Shown in pieces: positions 13,647-21,604 of a stretch of DNA of 64,000 nt; position 1 is the stretch's first letter, and every line of letters starts with the position of its first letter. The DNA lies in the NCBI GenBank assembly GCA_013390765.1, contig JACAST010000001.1, positions 1 to 64,000 of the forward strand, in the 5' to 3' direction. A program made the position numbers and the translations under genes. This DNA is from Marine Group I thaumarchaeote (GTDB lineage Archaea; Thermoproteota; Nitrososphaeria; Nitrososphaerales; Nitrosopumilaceae). The notes under the pieces were generated by a model. It was given only the letters and a program-made list of their open reading frames with translations. It was not told the origin of the DNA and did no database searches.

Positions 13647-13829
13647 TTAATTTGTTATTTTTTTCCTAAAGACGTCTGTGATTTTCTGGACTGCTATATC
13701 AATTGGACATGTTTCACAGTAAATGCCGTGCTGGTGTTGAAAATGCTTCTCAAGCCCTTCTTTGGTGAAAAACGAGGCACTACATTCATCGCAAAGGTAT
13801 TCTGATTGTGAATAACTTCCCCTAGGCAA
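13647..13829 (-). CDS. Small C2H2-type zinc-finger protein
   Basis: The frame carries a classical-looking zinc finger, YLCDECSASFFTKEGLEKHFQHQH, followed by IYCETCPIDI. I chose the TTG at 13829, giving 60 residues, because a TATA-like box (GTTTATATTC on the minus strand at 13851-13860) lies 27 bases upstream. An ATG at 13946 would add 39 poorly ordered residues and run through the box. Small single-finger proteins like this are frequent in thaumarchaea and probably bind nucleic acid. Confidence 0.65.
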   Translation of the reverse strand: MPRGSYSQSEYLCDECSASFFTKEGLEKHFQHQHGIYCETCPIDIAVQKITDVFRKKITN

Positions 13830-13902
13830 CGATGTACATGATGATTTTATGAATATAAACAGTCCAGTATAGAAAAAATTTGGATAATTGGTACGATTTT
13901 GG

Positions 13903-14271
13903 CTATAAATAATGAATTTTAACGTGGTTGTTATGCTCGACCTCATATCTAGTCACATGACCACAATGTGCACATGAAAACATCTCACCAACAGGTTTTG
14001 CTGAACGCTCAATTTTCTTGCCAAAAATTGATTTGATTACAACATAATCTCCATTTGAGATTACACCAAAGTTATGTTTCTCCCCTATCGATTGTAAAAA
14101 TTCTTTAACTGCAGTAATAACTTTAGCTTGATCAACTGGTTCATCATCCACAATGGGAGCCAATACAAACTGGTGTAATTTCATTGCAGGCATAGCTACT
14201 ACCTGATCTGAGACATATATTGCAAGTTCGTGAAGTATCGATTCTACATCCTTACAGTCTACAGTAATCAT
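13903..14271 (-). CDS. Hypothetical protein with C-terminal zinc finger
   Basis: The roughly 122-residue protein has an alpha/beta N-terminal region (MITVDCKDVESILHELA) and a C-terminal finger (FSCAHCGHVTRYEVEHNNHVKIH) with two Cys and two or three His. I chose ATG at 14271; a TTG at 14283 is also possible. It is divergent from the NreA gene and precedes the other zinc-finger gene on the same strand. The function is unknown; DNA or RNA binding is likely. Confidence 0.7.
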   Translation of the reverse strand: MITVDCKDVESILHELAIYVSDQVVAMPAMKLHQFVLAPIVDDEPVDQAKVITAVKEFLQSIGEKHNFGVISNGDYVVIKSIFGKKIERSAKPVGEMFSCAHCGHVTRYEVEHNNHVKIHYL

Positions 14272-14302
14272 GTAGATTTGCAAGTAACAGCGTCATTTAT
14301 TT

Positions 14303-15559
14303 TTGCTGTTTAACATAGGCTGCTGTCAATACTTAGTCAATAATGTTCTCAACAAAGAAGATATTTTTGATGATCTTTTACAAGAGTACATGAAGATATC
14401 ATCTAATTTTTCTAGTTCTGAGATAAGAAAGAGAATTCAAAGTAATTGGCAAGAATATCTGTCAAAATATGGAAATCTTTTCACGTCAGATTCAATTAGT
14501 GGTTCTAGTCCTCCTTCAGTTTTTGTTGGTTCATATGGATATCCCAAAGTTGGCGTAGGACCAATGCTGCCGCCTATACATGGAGATACTACTTTACTTG
14601 ATAATCCTGAACAGTGGCTTGGAAAAAGTCTAGAAGAGATTGTAAACTTTAGACTAAATTTAGTTAGAGGTGTTCAGAAATTATCTATAGAAAAAACAGA
14701 AGGTAGATTCATTGAAAATCTTCATGAAGTTGCTATGTCTTCACGTTCAATCGATTCTGATCTACAATTCCATAAAACTACTTTTCCAGTAACCACTATA
14801 GATGGAGAAAGTCCACCATTTGGTCCTATAGGTGATATAAAATCAGCCAAGTTTTCAGGTGGCAGAGCAGAAAAATCAATTGAACAGGTTTACTATGATC
14901 ATGATCTAAAGGCACAGGATGCAGTACTAACATTGTATAATAGTGGTATTGAGATTTCAAAAATTCAAAAATGTTTTAGTGTTGGGATGTTTGGTAAAAA
15001 AAGAAGACTCGTTCCAACAAAATGGAGTATTACAGCTACTGATGACATCATATCAAAATCACTTGTATCCGAAGTTCTAGAATTTGATTTGATTGATTCC
15101 TGTCGCGTTTTTTCACATGATCATTTAGGAAATATGTTTTCGGTTATTTTGTTCCCTCATCGTTGGATTTTTGAGATGCTGGAAGCATGGCATGATGGAA
15201 ATAATATTGGGTTTGGTTTTGATAGTGAAGACGCAAGGGGAATTGATCACCCACCTGCAATTGCTGGTGCATATTTTGCAGCAAAGCTTGGTGTGGTAGA
15301 GTATCTTGCGGAGAAAAAGATTCAAGCTGCTGTTCTTGTGTTACGTGAAATTAGACCAGAATACGCAGTTCCTGTGGGTGTTTGGCAGATTAGAGAAGCT
15401 ATACGTGCAGCAATGAAAAAAGAGCCATATATTGCAGAAAGTTTTGATGACGGAACTAGTTTTGCATCAAAAAGAATGAGTGTAGGTAAATCTGAATGGC
15501 TTTCTAGGGGTAGGTTGCTTAAGATGTTAAAGCAAAAATCAATTTCTGAATTTTTTTAA
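14303..15559 (+). CDS. nreA: NreA-type DNA repair protein
   Basis: The product matches the archaeal Nre family: SPPSVFVGSYGYPKVGVGPMLPP near the N terminus, VPTKWSITATDD in the middle, and a C-terminal domain rich in aromatic residues. It ends with a PCNA-binding box, QKSISEFF, as known for NreA, so it should act at PCNA after DNA damage. The TTG at 14303 gives 418 residues; ATG at 14390 would shorten the N terminus by 29 residues. It is divergent from the zinc-finger genes. Confidence 0.92.
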   Translation: MLFNIGCCQYLVNNVLNKEDIFDDLLQEYMKISSNFSSSEIRKRIQSNWQEYLSKYGNLFTSDSISGSSPPSVFVGSYGYPKVGVGPMLPPIHGDTTLLDNPEQWLGKSLEEIVNFRLNLVRGVQKLSIEKTEGRFIENLHEVAMSSRSIDSDLQFHKTTFPVTTIDGESPPFGPIGDIKSAKFSGGRAEKSIEQVYYDHDLKAQDAVLTLYNSGIEISKIQKCFSVGMFGKKRRLVPTKWSITATDDIISKSLVSEVLEFDLIDSCRVFSHDHLGNMFSVILFPHRWIFEMLEAWHDGNNIGFGFDSEDARGIDHPPAIAGAYFAAKLGVVEYLAEKKIQAAVLVLREIRPEYAVPVGVWQIREAIRAAMKKEPYIAESFDDGTSFASKRMSVGKSEWLSRGRLLKMLKQKSISEFF

Positions 15560-15616
15560 TAGTGTTAAGGCGATTTCTCCTGTATAGCGTATTTATTGAA
15601 CTTTTTTAAATTGACA

Positions 15617-16573
15617 ATGATGCACAAAAATACAATACTTGCTATGCTGCTAATCGCAAGTCCTATTCTATTTGTATTTGTTGCATATTCAGACACGTTT
15701 AGTATGAGCTGGAATCAAGGGCGTGGTGGATTTCTGTTTGGGCTTGCATTTATTGTAGCAGAGATTGTAGGAATAAAATTCGTAGTTTCAAAAAACCGTT
15801 TAATTTTTGGAATTCCACTAGTCATTGCTACAATACTTTACTTTGTTGCATTAGATTTTGGATTACACGATTACATACTGAATGCAGCACCTGCGTTTAA
15901 TGTTGTGGGTTGTGAGGTGGCAAATCCTCAGGGCTGTATTTATTCTTGGGGGTGGCTGTGGGATTTTGTAATAATAACAATTTTTGTAATTTCTGCTGCG
16001 ATAATTATGTTTGGTAAAAAATGGATTAGAATAGTTATTGCAGGTCCAGTTTTTCTTGGAGGAAGTGCGATAATCTTATCACTAGATACATTTTTTCCAT
16101 TTGATACATTAGGTCCATTACAATATTTTGTTCCATATTTGGTTGAAGCAAATGTCTGGATCATTAACGCACTTGAACTTGGAATTGCCACGGGAAGAGA
16201 CAATCTTATGTTTTTGAAAGGTGATCACGGTCCATTTGTATTGCAAGTCTTTTGGCCATCAGCTGGAGTACATAGCATAATTATCTATTCGCTTGTGATG
16301 ATGGCGTTTTTGCTGAAGATGAATATTCAGCGTAACAGGAAAGCTCTGTATTTTGGTCTAGGAATAATTGGTACAATTATAATTAATTTAATTAGAATTT
16401 TTTCACTATCAGTATTTGCGTTAAAGGTTTCTACGAACCCAGTTGAATTTGAGGAGTATCATTCAATTGCAGGCGAAATAATGTTTTTGCCGTGGCTGTT
16501 TGTCTTTTTACTTGTTGTAACTATGATTGAAACGAAGCGAATGAAGAAAAAAGAAACATCAGTTCAAAAATAA
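15617..16573 (+). CDS. Thaumarchaeosortase-like exosortase/archaeosortase-family protein
   Basis: The roughly 318-residue membrane protein has about eight helices and the three landmarks of the exosortase/archaeosortase family: PSAGVHS, NLIRIFS and EYHSIAGE. The catalytic Cys of most family members is a Ser here (Ser215), with Arg260 and His282 in place. As I recall, this substitution is a feature of thaumarchaeosortases, which process PEFG-CTERM proteins. No PEFG tail is visible in this window. ATG at 15617 is preferred over TTG at 15596 because a TATA-like box (GTATTTATT) overlaps the TTG. Confidence 0.88.
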   Translation: MMHKNTILAMLLIASPILFVFVAYSDTFSMSWNQGRGGFLFGLAFIVAEIVGIKFVVSKNRLIFGIPLVIATILYFVALDFGLHDYILNAAPAFNVVGCEVANPQGCIYSWGWLWDFVIITIFVISAAIIMFGKKWIRIVIAGPVFLGGSAIILSLDTFFPFDTLGPLQYFVPYLVEANVWIINALELGIATGRDNLMFLKGDHGPFVLQVFWPSAGVHSIIIYSLVMMAFLLKMNIQRNRKALYFGLGIIGTIIINLIRIFSLSVFALKVSTNPVEFEEYHSIAGEIMFLPWLFVFLLVVTMIETKRMKKKETSVQK

Positions 16574-17658
16574 CTTGTTATATCACTTTGACCCTCAAAC
16601 TCTGATAGTTCAGATACTTTAACACCAAGCCTTCTTACCAGTGTTGATTGATCCTCAAGTACTTCCTTGAGTAGTTGTCTTGATACTTTTTTCAGTTCAT
16701 CTAAACTGAGTGTAGGATTTCTTAGCATTCTAGATCTTGTTTTAGTAGAAAGATCATCTTGCGTGAGATGTATTCCAACTGATCTGAATATCTTATTCTC
16801 CTTGAGAATAGACAAATGCAATTTTTCACATAATTCAAGAAGACTTTTTTCCAGAAATGCATAATCAACAGAGTCTTCCCTTAATGTGGAAATTTTGCTT
16901 AATTGTAATATAGGCGCTCTTATAGTTACAGGCTCATCATCGATTCCTCTTATGGCATTGTAGATATACGTTCCAGATTTTCTACCAAACATATTGATCA
17001 ATGCAAAAATGTCAAGGCTTTTTGCTTGTGGAATAGTTTCAACGTTTTCCTCCGCTAATTTTTGTTGCGTCTTTTTTCCGATACCATGTATGTCCCTTAG
17101 ATTTAACGTCTCCATAAATTTGGAAATGTTGTCTGGAGTAACAGTTGTTAATCCGTCAGGTTTCTTATAGCCTGATGCAATTTTTGATAATAGTTTGTTA
17201 GGTGATATGCCAACAGAGCATGTTAGTTTAGTTTTTTCCCTAACCTCATTTTTAATCTGCTGTGCAATATGGCCAGCCTTGGTAAAATCTCGTTCAATTT
17301 TTTCTGACACATCAAGATAGGCCTCGTCTCGTCCAACATATTCAAAGACATCAGCAAATTTTTTGATTATATTCATAGATTTCTCAGACATGTCTGAATA
17401 ATATCCAAAGTCAGCAGGCAGAAAAGCGGAATCAGTTCTATTCTTTAGCTTTTGTTTTGCAGACAATATTGAATGACCTGATTTTACCCCAAATTCCCTT
17501 GCCGTATAATTTGCAGTAGCAATAGCACCACTATCACCACCTCTATCAGAGAACATGCAGACAACTACTGGCTTTGTTTTTAGATCAGGCGTTCTAATTT
17601 CCTCACATTGTGCATAAAAATAATCAAAATCAATATGCAGTACAATTCTTTGCTTCAT
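16564..17658 (-). CDS. dinB: Y-family DNA polymerase IV
   Basis: The 364-residue protein starts with the catalytic motif HIDFDYFYAQCEE, has SGAIATANYTAREFGV and the YVGRDEAYLDVS motif (second catalytic acid pair), then two helix-hairpin-helix elements and a little-finger domain. It makes translesion copies past damaged bases. It ends with QSDITSYF, a PCNA-binding box. Its 3' end overlaps the convergent archaeosortase gene by 10 bases. Confidence 0.96.
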   Translation of the reverse strand: MKQRIVLHIDFDYFYAQCEEIRTPDLKTKPVVVCMFSDRGGDSGAIATANYTAREFGVKSGHSILSAKQKLKNRTDSAFLPADFGYYSDMSEKSMNIIKKFADVFEYVGRDEAYLDVSEKIERDFTKAGHIAQQIKNEVREKTKLTCSVGISPNKLLSKIASGYKKPDGLTTVTPDNISKFMETLNLRDIHGIGKKTQQKLAEENVETIPQAKSLDIFALINMFGRKSGTYIYNAIRGIDDEPVTIRAPILQLSKISTLREDSVDYAFLEKSLLELCEKLHLSILKENKIFRSVGIHLTQDDLSTKTRSRMLRNPTLSLDELKKVSRQLLKEVLEDQSTLVRRLGVKVSELSEFEGQSDITSYF

Positions 17659-17685
17659 AAATTAGATGATAAAAAAGGGGATATT

Positions 17686-17982
17686 ATGATATCGAAAAGA
17701 CAATTAACTGGTGACATTGAAAATAATTCAATCATGTCATATCCCCTATCATCTGGTAAAGACGGAATTAAAATCCAGCCTGATAAAATGGAACCTGAAA
17801 CATTGTATCATTGTATTTATCAAAACAAAATCATGCTAGTCTACAAAGATCACAATGAAATTTTAAATTGTTATGAGATTGTTGATGATGAAATTGTTTC
17901 AAGAGTAAAAACATCAAACAATGAGTACATTGAAAAAATTCTAGAAGAATATATAGAAAAAGAAAATTTGAAAAAAAAGTAA
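17686..17982 (+). CDS. Hypothetical acidic protein, 98 residues
   Basis: This hydrophilic protein has the central segment ETLYHCIYQNKIMLVYKDHNEILNCYEIVDDEIV, likely beta strands, and a charged helical C terminus (EKILEEYIEKENLKKK). I chose ATG at 17686; the frame is open further upstream to 17608 but that would overlap the polymerase start. The function is unknown. It is followed by the Alba gene after 45 bases. Confidence 0.6.
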   Translation: MISKRQLTGDIENNSIMSYPLSSGKDGIKIQPDKMEPETLYHCIYQNKIMLVYKDHNEILNCYEIVDDEIVSRVKTSNNEYIEKILEEYIEKENLKKK

Positions 17983-18027
17983 TTAGTTCATAAACTTTTA
18001 ATCATACACTAATACGGTTATAATAAA

Positions 18028-18588
18028 ATGAATTCTGAGAATAAAAAAAGTGATGCGGAAGATATACTTTCTGAATTTCAAAAAACTCATGGAGATGAAC
18101 CTGTTGAAGAACCGCAGGCAAAGGCTGAACCTGTTGAAGAACCACAGGCAGAGGCTGAACCTGTTGAAGAACCACAGGCAGAGGCTGAACCTGTTGAAGA
18201 ACCACAGGCAGAGGCTGAACCTGTTGAAGAACCACAGGCAAAGGCTGAACCTGTTGAAGAACCACAGGCAAAGGCTGAACCACAGGTAGAATCTGAACCA
18301 GCGCATCAAACACATAACATGATTTTCATAGGAACAAAACCAATTATGTCATATGTGACTGCAACTTTGACACAACTTGCATCTTTACCGATTGTCACAA
18401 TAGCAGGGCGTGGGAAACGTATTACTCAGGCAATTGATGTTTCTCAAATGATTGTAAAACGAATGAATGAAGTTGGTTATGAAATTGGTGATGTTCGTAT
18501 ATCTTCTGATTCATTAGTATCTAAGGATGGTAAAAAACGCAGTGTGTCAAAAATTGAAATTGATTTAAAAAATTCTTCCGGTCATTAA
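18028..18588 (+). CDS. alba: Alba chromatin/RNA-binding protein with acidic repeat tail
   Basis: The C-terminal 90 residues are an Alba domain: MIFIGTKPIMSYVTATL, then TIAGRGKRITQAIDVSQMIV, with the basic residues that contact nucleic acid. The N-terminal 90 residues are unusual for Alba: a Lys/Asp start followed by six copies of a ten-residue unit, EPVEEPQAEA or EPVEEPQAKA (residues 24-83). The tail is acidic, so it could mask the DNA-binding face or recruit partners. Ordinary Alba proteins are about 90-100 residues. The repeats are exact 30-bp units in the DNA. Confidence 0.93.
   Translation: MNSENKKSDAEDILSEFQKTHGDEPVEEPQAKAEPVEEPQAEAEPVEEPQAEAEPVEEPQAEAEPVEEPQAKAEPVEEPQAKAEPQVESEPAHQTHNMIFIGTKPIMSYVTATLTQLASLPIVTIAGRGKRITQAIDVSQMIVKRMNEVGYEIGDVRISSDSLVSKDGKKRSVSKIEIDLKNSSGH
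18097..18276 (+). repeat. Six 30-bp tandem repeats inside alba
   Basis: Six consecutive 30-base units start at 18097, 18127, 18157, 18187, 18217 and 18247. They differ at only a few bases (CCGCAGGCAAAGGCT against CCACAGGCAGAGGCT). The near-identity at the DNA level points to recent expansion by slippage or unequal exchange, so copy number may vary between strains. Confidence 0.95.
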
Positions 18589-18633
18589 ACAGAACTTAAC
18601 TAAAAATATAATTTCAAAACATGGTAATAGTGT

Positions 18634-19341
18634 TTATCTGTACATAGCATTACTAAGATCTTTACGCTCTGTTTCTACTTGCTTCATCTCTTTCTCTATT
18701 TGCCTTGCCTGCTTTTCTAATAGTGAGAGATTACATGAAATTCCTGGTACTAACTTTGATAGGCTATCACATAGATTGTAGGTAGCTTTCAAATCAGGCG
18801 TATCACTTTCAGAGCTTACAAGTAAAACAATTACATCCTTACCGCTAATCATTCCTTCATTTAATAAAACGCCAGGAATTCCAGGAATCGCTGCATTTTC
18901 TGCTATTTTAATTCCAGATTCTACAAGTTTACCTCTCGCAGTTCCAGTTGATGCTACTCCCATTATTTCTTGAAATGCACTTTTAATTGTGATACTACTA
19001 ATAATTGTCGAACATTTTTTTTCTGCAGCCCAATTTAACATCATTCTTGCTGTATCTCTATGCAGAGAAATATCAATTGTTACATATGAAGAAAAAATTG
19101 CAGTTTTAATATTATTATTTACAAAAATCCTAGTTGGATAGTTTGGCGCACCATTTTTAATTATGGATATTGGAGGAAAATTATCCGAGTCTATATTTGC
19201 AGCAAGTTCAAACTGTGATGTGTTAATAATTAATTCTGTTGCAATAGCGCTTGTAAGTCCGGTTGATGGAAATCCATTGATAATAAATCCACCTTCAATA
19301 TTGATCGGTGACGTCTCTCTTATGTTAATTACATTCGTCAT
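18634..19341 (-). CDS. PAC2-family protein (proteasome assembly chaperone-like)
   Basis: The protein of about 235 residues has the PAC2 pattern: FIINGFPSTGLTSAIATELIIN near the start, YPTRIF, and the later GIPGVLLNEG segment, then a helical C terminus ending in a coiled coil. Eukaryotic PAC2 helps assemble the proteasome; the archaeal role is probably similar but not proven. ATG at 19341 fits a TATA-like sequence near 19367-19375; an ATG at 19350 is the alternative. It lies downstream of the deoxyhypusine synthase gene on the same strand. Confidence 0.9.
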   Translation of the reverse strand: MTNVINIRETSPINIEGGFIINGFPSTGLTSAIATELIINTSQFELAANIDSDNFPPISIIKNGAPNYPTRIFVNNNIKTAIFSSYVTIDISLHRDTARMMLNWAAEKKCSTIISSITIKSAFQEIMGVASTGTARGKLVESGIKIAENAAIPGIPGVLLNEGMISGKDVIVLLVSSESDTPDLKATYNLCDSLSKLVPGISCNLSLLEKQARQIEKEMKQVETERKDLSNAMYR

Positions 19342-19374
19342 TGCTATCATTGGAATAAACTTGTTATAATTACT

Positions 19375-20367
19375 TTATTTCAATTTTGATAATAACGCAG
19401 AGTACAAGAATGGTAAAACTGTTGTCGCTTCAGCATGTATTGTTGTTTGTCTTGCATTTTGTGTTACTTTTCCCCAGGATATTGCTTCGCGAATCAATGC
19501 ACCACTCAAACTTCCATCAAATTCTTGCGCAGTAGTAATGTAGACAGCAAAATCTAGACCATCTCTGTATTGATTCCACCAAAGTGTATGATGCTTTGAT
19601 ATCCCACCTCCAATCATAAGTGCACCTGATTTTTTTGCTTTAAAGATCACGCTTGAAAGCGTATCTGCGTCTTTAATCATATTTAGTTTAAAATCTGGGT
19701 GTTTCTGTGAAAACATCCAGATCTGACTTCCCACAGCACCATCCATAATTCCCGGAACTATTACCTTTACATCATTCTTAAATGCACAGTGAAGAAACGA
19801 ATCATCGCCTAGATGTTTTCCAATCATTTTACATATATCTTCGGTTGACATTTCTCTAATTCCTTTACTGTACTCTTCTTCTAAAAATGCCTGTAACTTT
19901 TTTTCAATGAGTGGACCGTAACTTTCCATTGGAACTAAAACATTACCTAATCTGTGAATATCTTCCTCTGCAAGTTTTACATCATCCAAAGTAAATGAGC
20001 CTTCATTATAATTTGAAAAATGTCTTGCGATATCATGATCTAGCGCGCCACATGTTGTAATCACTACGTCAAACCATTTGTTTTTTATCATGTCTTTTAT
20101 TATCCCTCTTAATCCTGTTGATATAATGGCTCCAACAAATGACAAAAATTTTAGGCAGTTCTTATCATTGATCATGTCAGTTAATACGAAAAGGCCATCA
20201 GCCAAGTTGCGTGATTCAAATCCACCAGATTTTGACATCTTTTCAAAAATTTTATCAATTGACAGGCCTTCTGTTATGGAAATATCTTGGACAGGCTTGC
20301 CTGATTGAATCATAAATTGAAGCAATGACCCACGTATAAAATCCTGACTTAAAAAAAAACTATGCAT
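19375..20367 (-). CDS. dys: Deoxyhypusine synthase
   Basis: The 330-residue protein matches the deoxyhypusine synthase family: LSFVGAIISTGLRGIIKDMI, VITTCGALDHDIAR, the active-site Lys in IGGGISKHHTLWW, and TTAQEFDGSLSGA. It moves the aminobutyl group of spermidine to a Lys of archaeal initiation factor aIF5A. The length is normal. Its start is divergent from the inositol phosphate synthase gene; the 45-base gap contains an AT-rich element (CCTTAAAACA) that could serve both. Confidence 0.96.
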   Translation of the reverse strand: MHSFFLSQDFIRGSLLQFMIQSGKPVQDISITEGLSIDKIFEKMSKSGGFESRNLADGLFVLTDMINDKNCLKFLSFVGAIISTGLRGIIKDMIKNKWFDVVITTCGALDHDIARHFSNYNEGSFTLDDVKLAEEDIHRLGNVLVPMESYGPLIEKKLQAFLEEEYSKGIREMSTEDICKMIGKHLGDDSFLHCAFKNDVKVIVPGIMDGAVGSQIWMFSQKHPDFKLNMIKDADTLSSVIFKAKKSGALMIGGGISKHHTLWWNQYRDGLDFAVYITTAQEFDGSLSGALIREAISWGKVTQNARQTTIHAEATTVLPFLYSALLSKLK

Positions 20368-20412
20368 AGCAGCATGTAAACCTTAAAACACTCAAAAGAG
20401 GCAAGTCCACAA

Positions 20413-21510
20413 ATGGTTGAAAAAATCAAAGTTGCCTTAGTTGGTATAGGCAACTGTTTTTCTGGACTGATTCAGGGAATAGAATACTACAGGCAAAATC
20501 CTTCACAAATGGTAATTGGAATTATTCATGATAAATTGCGTGACTATGGGATATATGATATTGATTTTGTGGCAGGATTCGATGTTGGTGAAAACAAAAT
20601 TGGCAAATCAATCAACGAAGCAATTTATGAATATCCAAACATGGTTGATTGGATTCCAAAGGATAAGATGCCAAAGACAGAATATTTGGTTTATGAAAGT
20701 CCTGCTCTAGACGGAGTAGGAATTTGGGTTGAGAATAGGGTCAAAGCAATTAAAAGCGAAAAAAGTACAAATGAACTGGAAAAGGAAATTAAAAATATCC
20801 TAAAAGAGACCGGTGCTGAAATTATAGTATCATATTTGCCAGTAGGATCTGAGAAGGCAACTCAATTCTGGGCACAAATTTGTCTCGATACTAACACTGC
20901 TTTTGTAAACTGTATGCCTGCATTCATTGCTTCTGACAAAGAATGGGCACAAAAATTTACGGATAAAAACATTCCCATCATTGGTGATGATATAAAAGGT
21001 CAGGTAGGTGCTACAATTGTTCACAGGACTCTTGCTAGGCTGTGTAATGATAGAGGAGCAAGCATAGAAAAAACATACCAGATTAATGTTGGGGGTAATA
21101 CTGACTTTCTTAACATGAAGGAGCAGGATAGGCTTGTAAGCAAGAGGATATCTAAAACCGAAAGTGTTCAAAGTCAGCTTGATAAGCGTCTTGATGACGA
21201 CCAAATTTATGTTGGTCCTTCCGACTTTATTCCATTTTTGGGTAATACCAAGCTAATGTTCATGAGGATAGAGGGGAAACAGTGGGCAAACATTCCATAT
21301 AATATGGAAGTTAGGCTTGAAGTTGATGACAAGTCAAATTCTGCGGGAATAGTAATTGATGCAATCAGACTAGCAAAAATTGCCCTAGATAAAGGAGTTG
21401 GCGGACCAATTATTTCCGCCAGTGCATATCTTATGAAGCATCCTATCAAACAAATGACTGACACAGAGGCAAAGACTGTATGCGAAAAGTTCGTTGCTGG
21501 TAATGATTAA
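20413..21510 (+). CDS. ino1: Inositol-3-phosphate synthase
   Basis: The 365-residue protein starts VALVGIGNCFSGLIQGIEYYR, an NAD-binding motif. It has the GDDIKGQVGATIVHRTLARL and NVGGNTDFLNM segments typical of archaeal and actinobacterial inositol phosphate synthases. It turns glucose 6-phosphate into myo-inositol phosphate, used for lipid head groups or compatible solutes. The ATG is preceded by a short leader. Confidence 0.95.
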   Translation: MVEKIKVALVGIGNCFSGLIQGIEYYRQNPSQMVIGIIHDKLRDYGIYDIDFVAGFDVGENKIGKSINEAIYEYPNMVDWIPKDKMPKTEYLVYESPALDGVGIWVENRVKAIKSEKSTNELEKEIKNILKETGAEIIVSYLPVGSEKATQFWAQICLDTNTAFVNCMPAFIASDKEWAQKFTDKNIPIIGDDIKGQVGATIVHRTLARLCNDRGASIEKTYQINVGGNTDFLNMKEQDRLVSKRISKTESVQSQLDKRLDDDQIYVGPSDFIPFLGNTKLMFMRIEGKQWANIPYNMEVRLEVDDKSNSAGIVIDAIRLAKIALDKGVGGPIISASAYLMKHPIKQMTDTEAKTVCEKFVAGND

Positions 21511-21604
21511 AATTATTTTGTTCGTAAAATATTCACAATTGTTGTTAGCATAGTCAACTAAACTTGTTAGAATTTCATATTCACGATCTGCGATCATTTT
21601 ATGT

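Noticed and set aside
17608-17685. N-terminal extension of the gene at 17686
   Set aside because: It overlaps the start of the divergent polymerase gene and looks like translated promoter DNA.
18097-18276. Regular 30-bp repeats resembling a CRISPR array
   Set aside because: The units are directly adjacent with no spacers and stay in frame as a protein repeat within the Alba gene.
18002-18313. Long open frames on the other strand and frames across the alba repeat
   Set aside because: They exist only because the repeat unit is a multiple of three and free of stops in several frames; products are simple repeats without family features.
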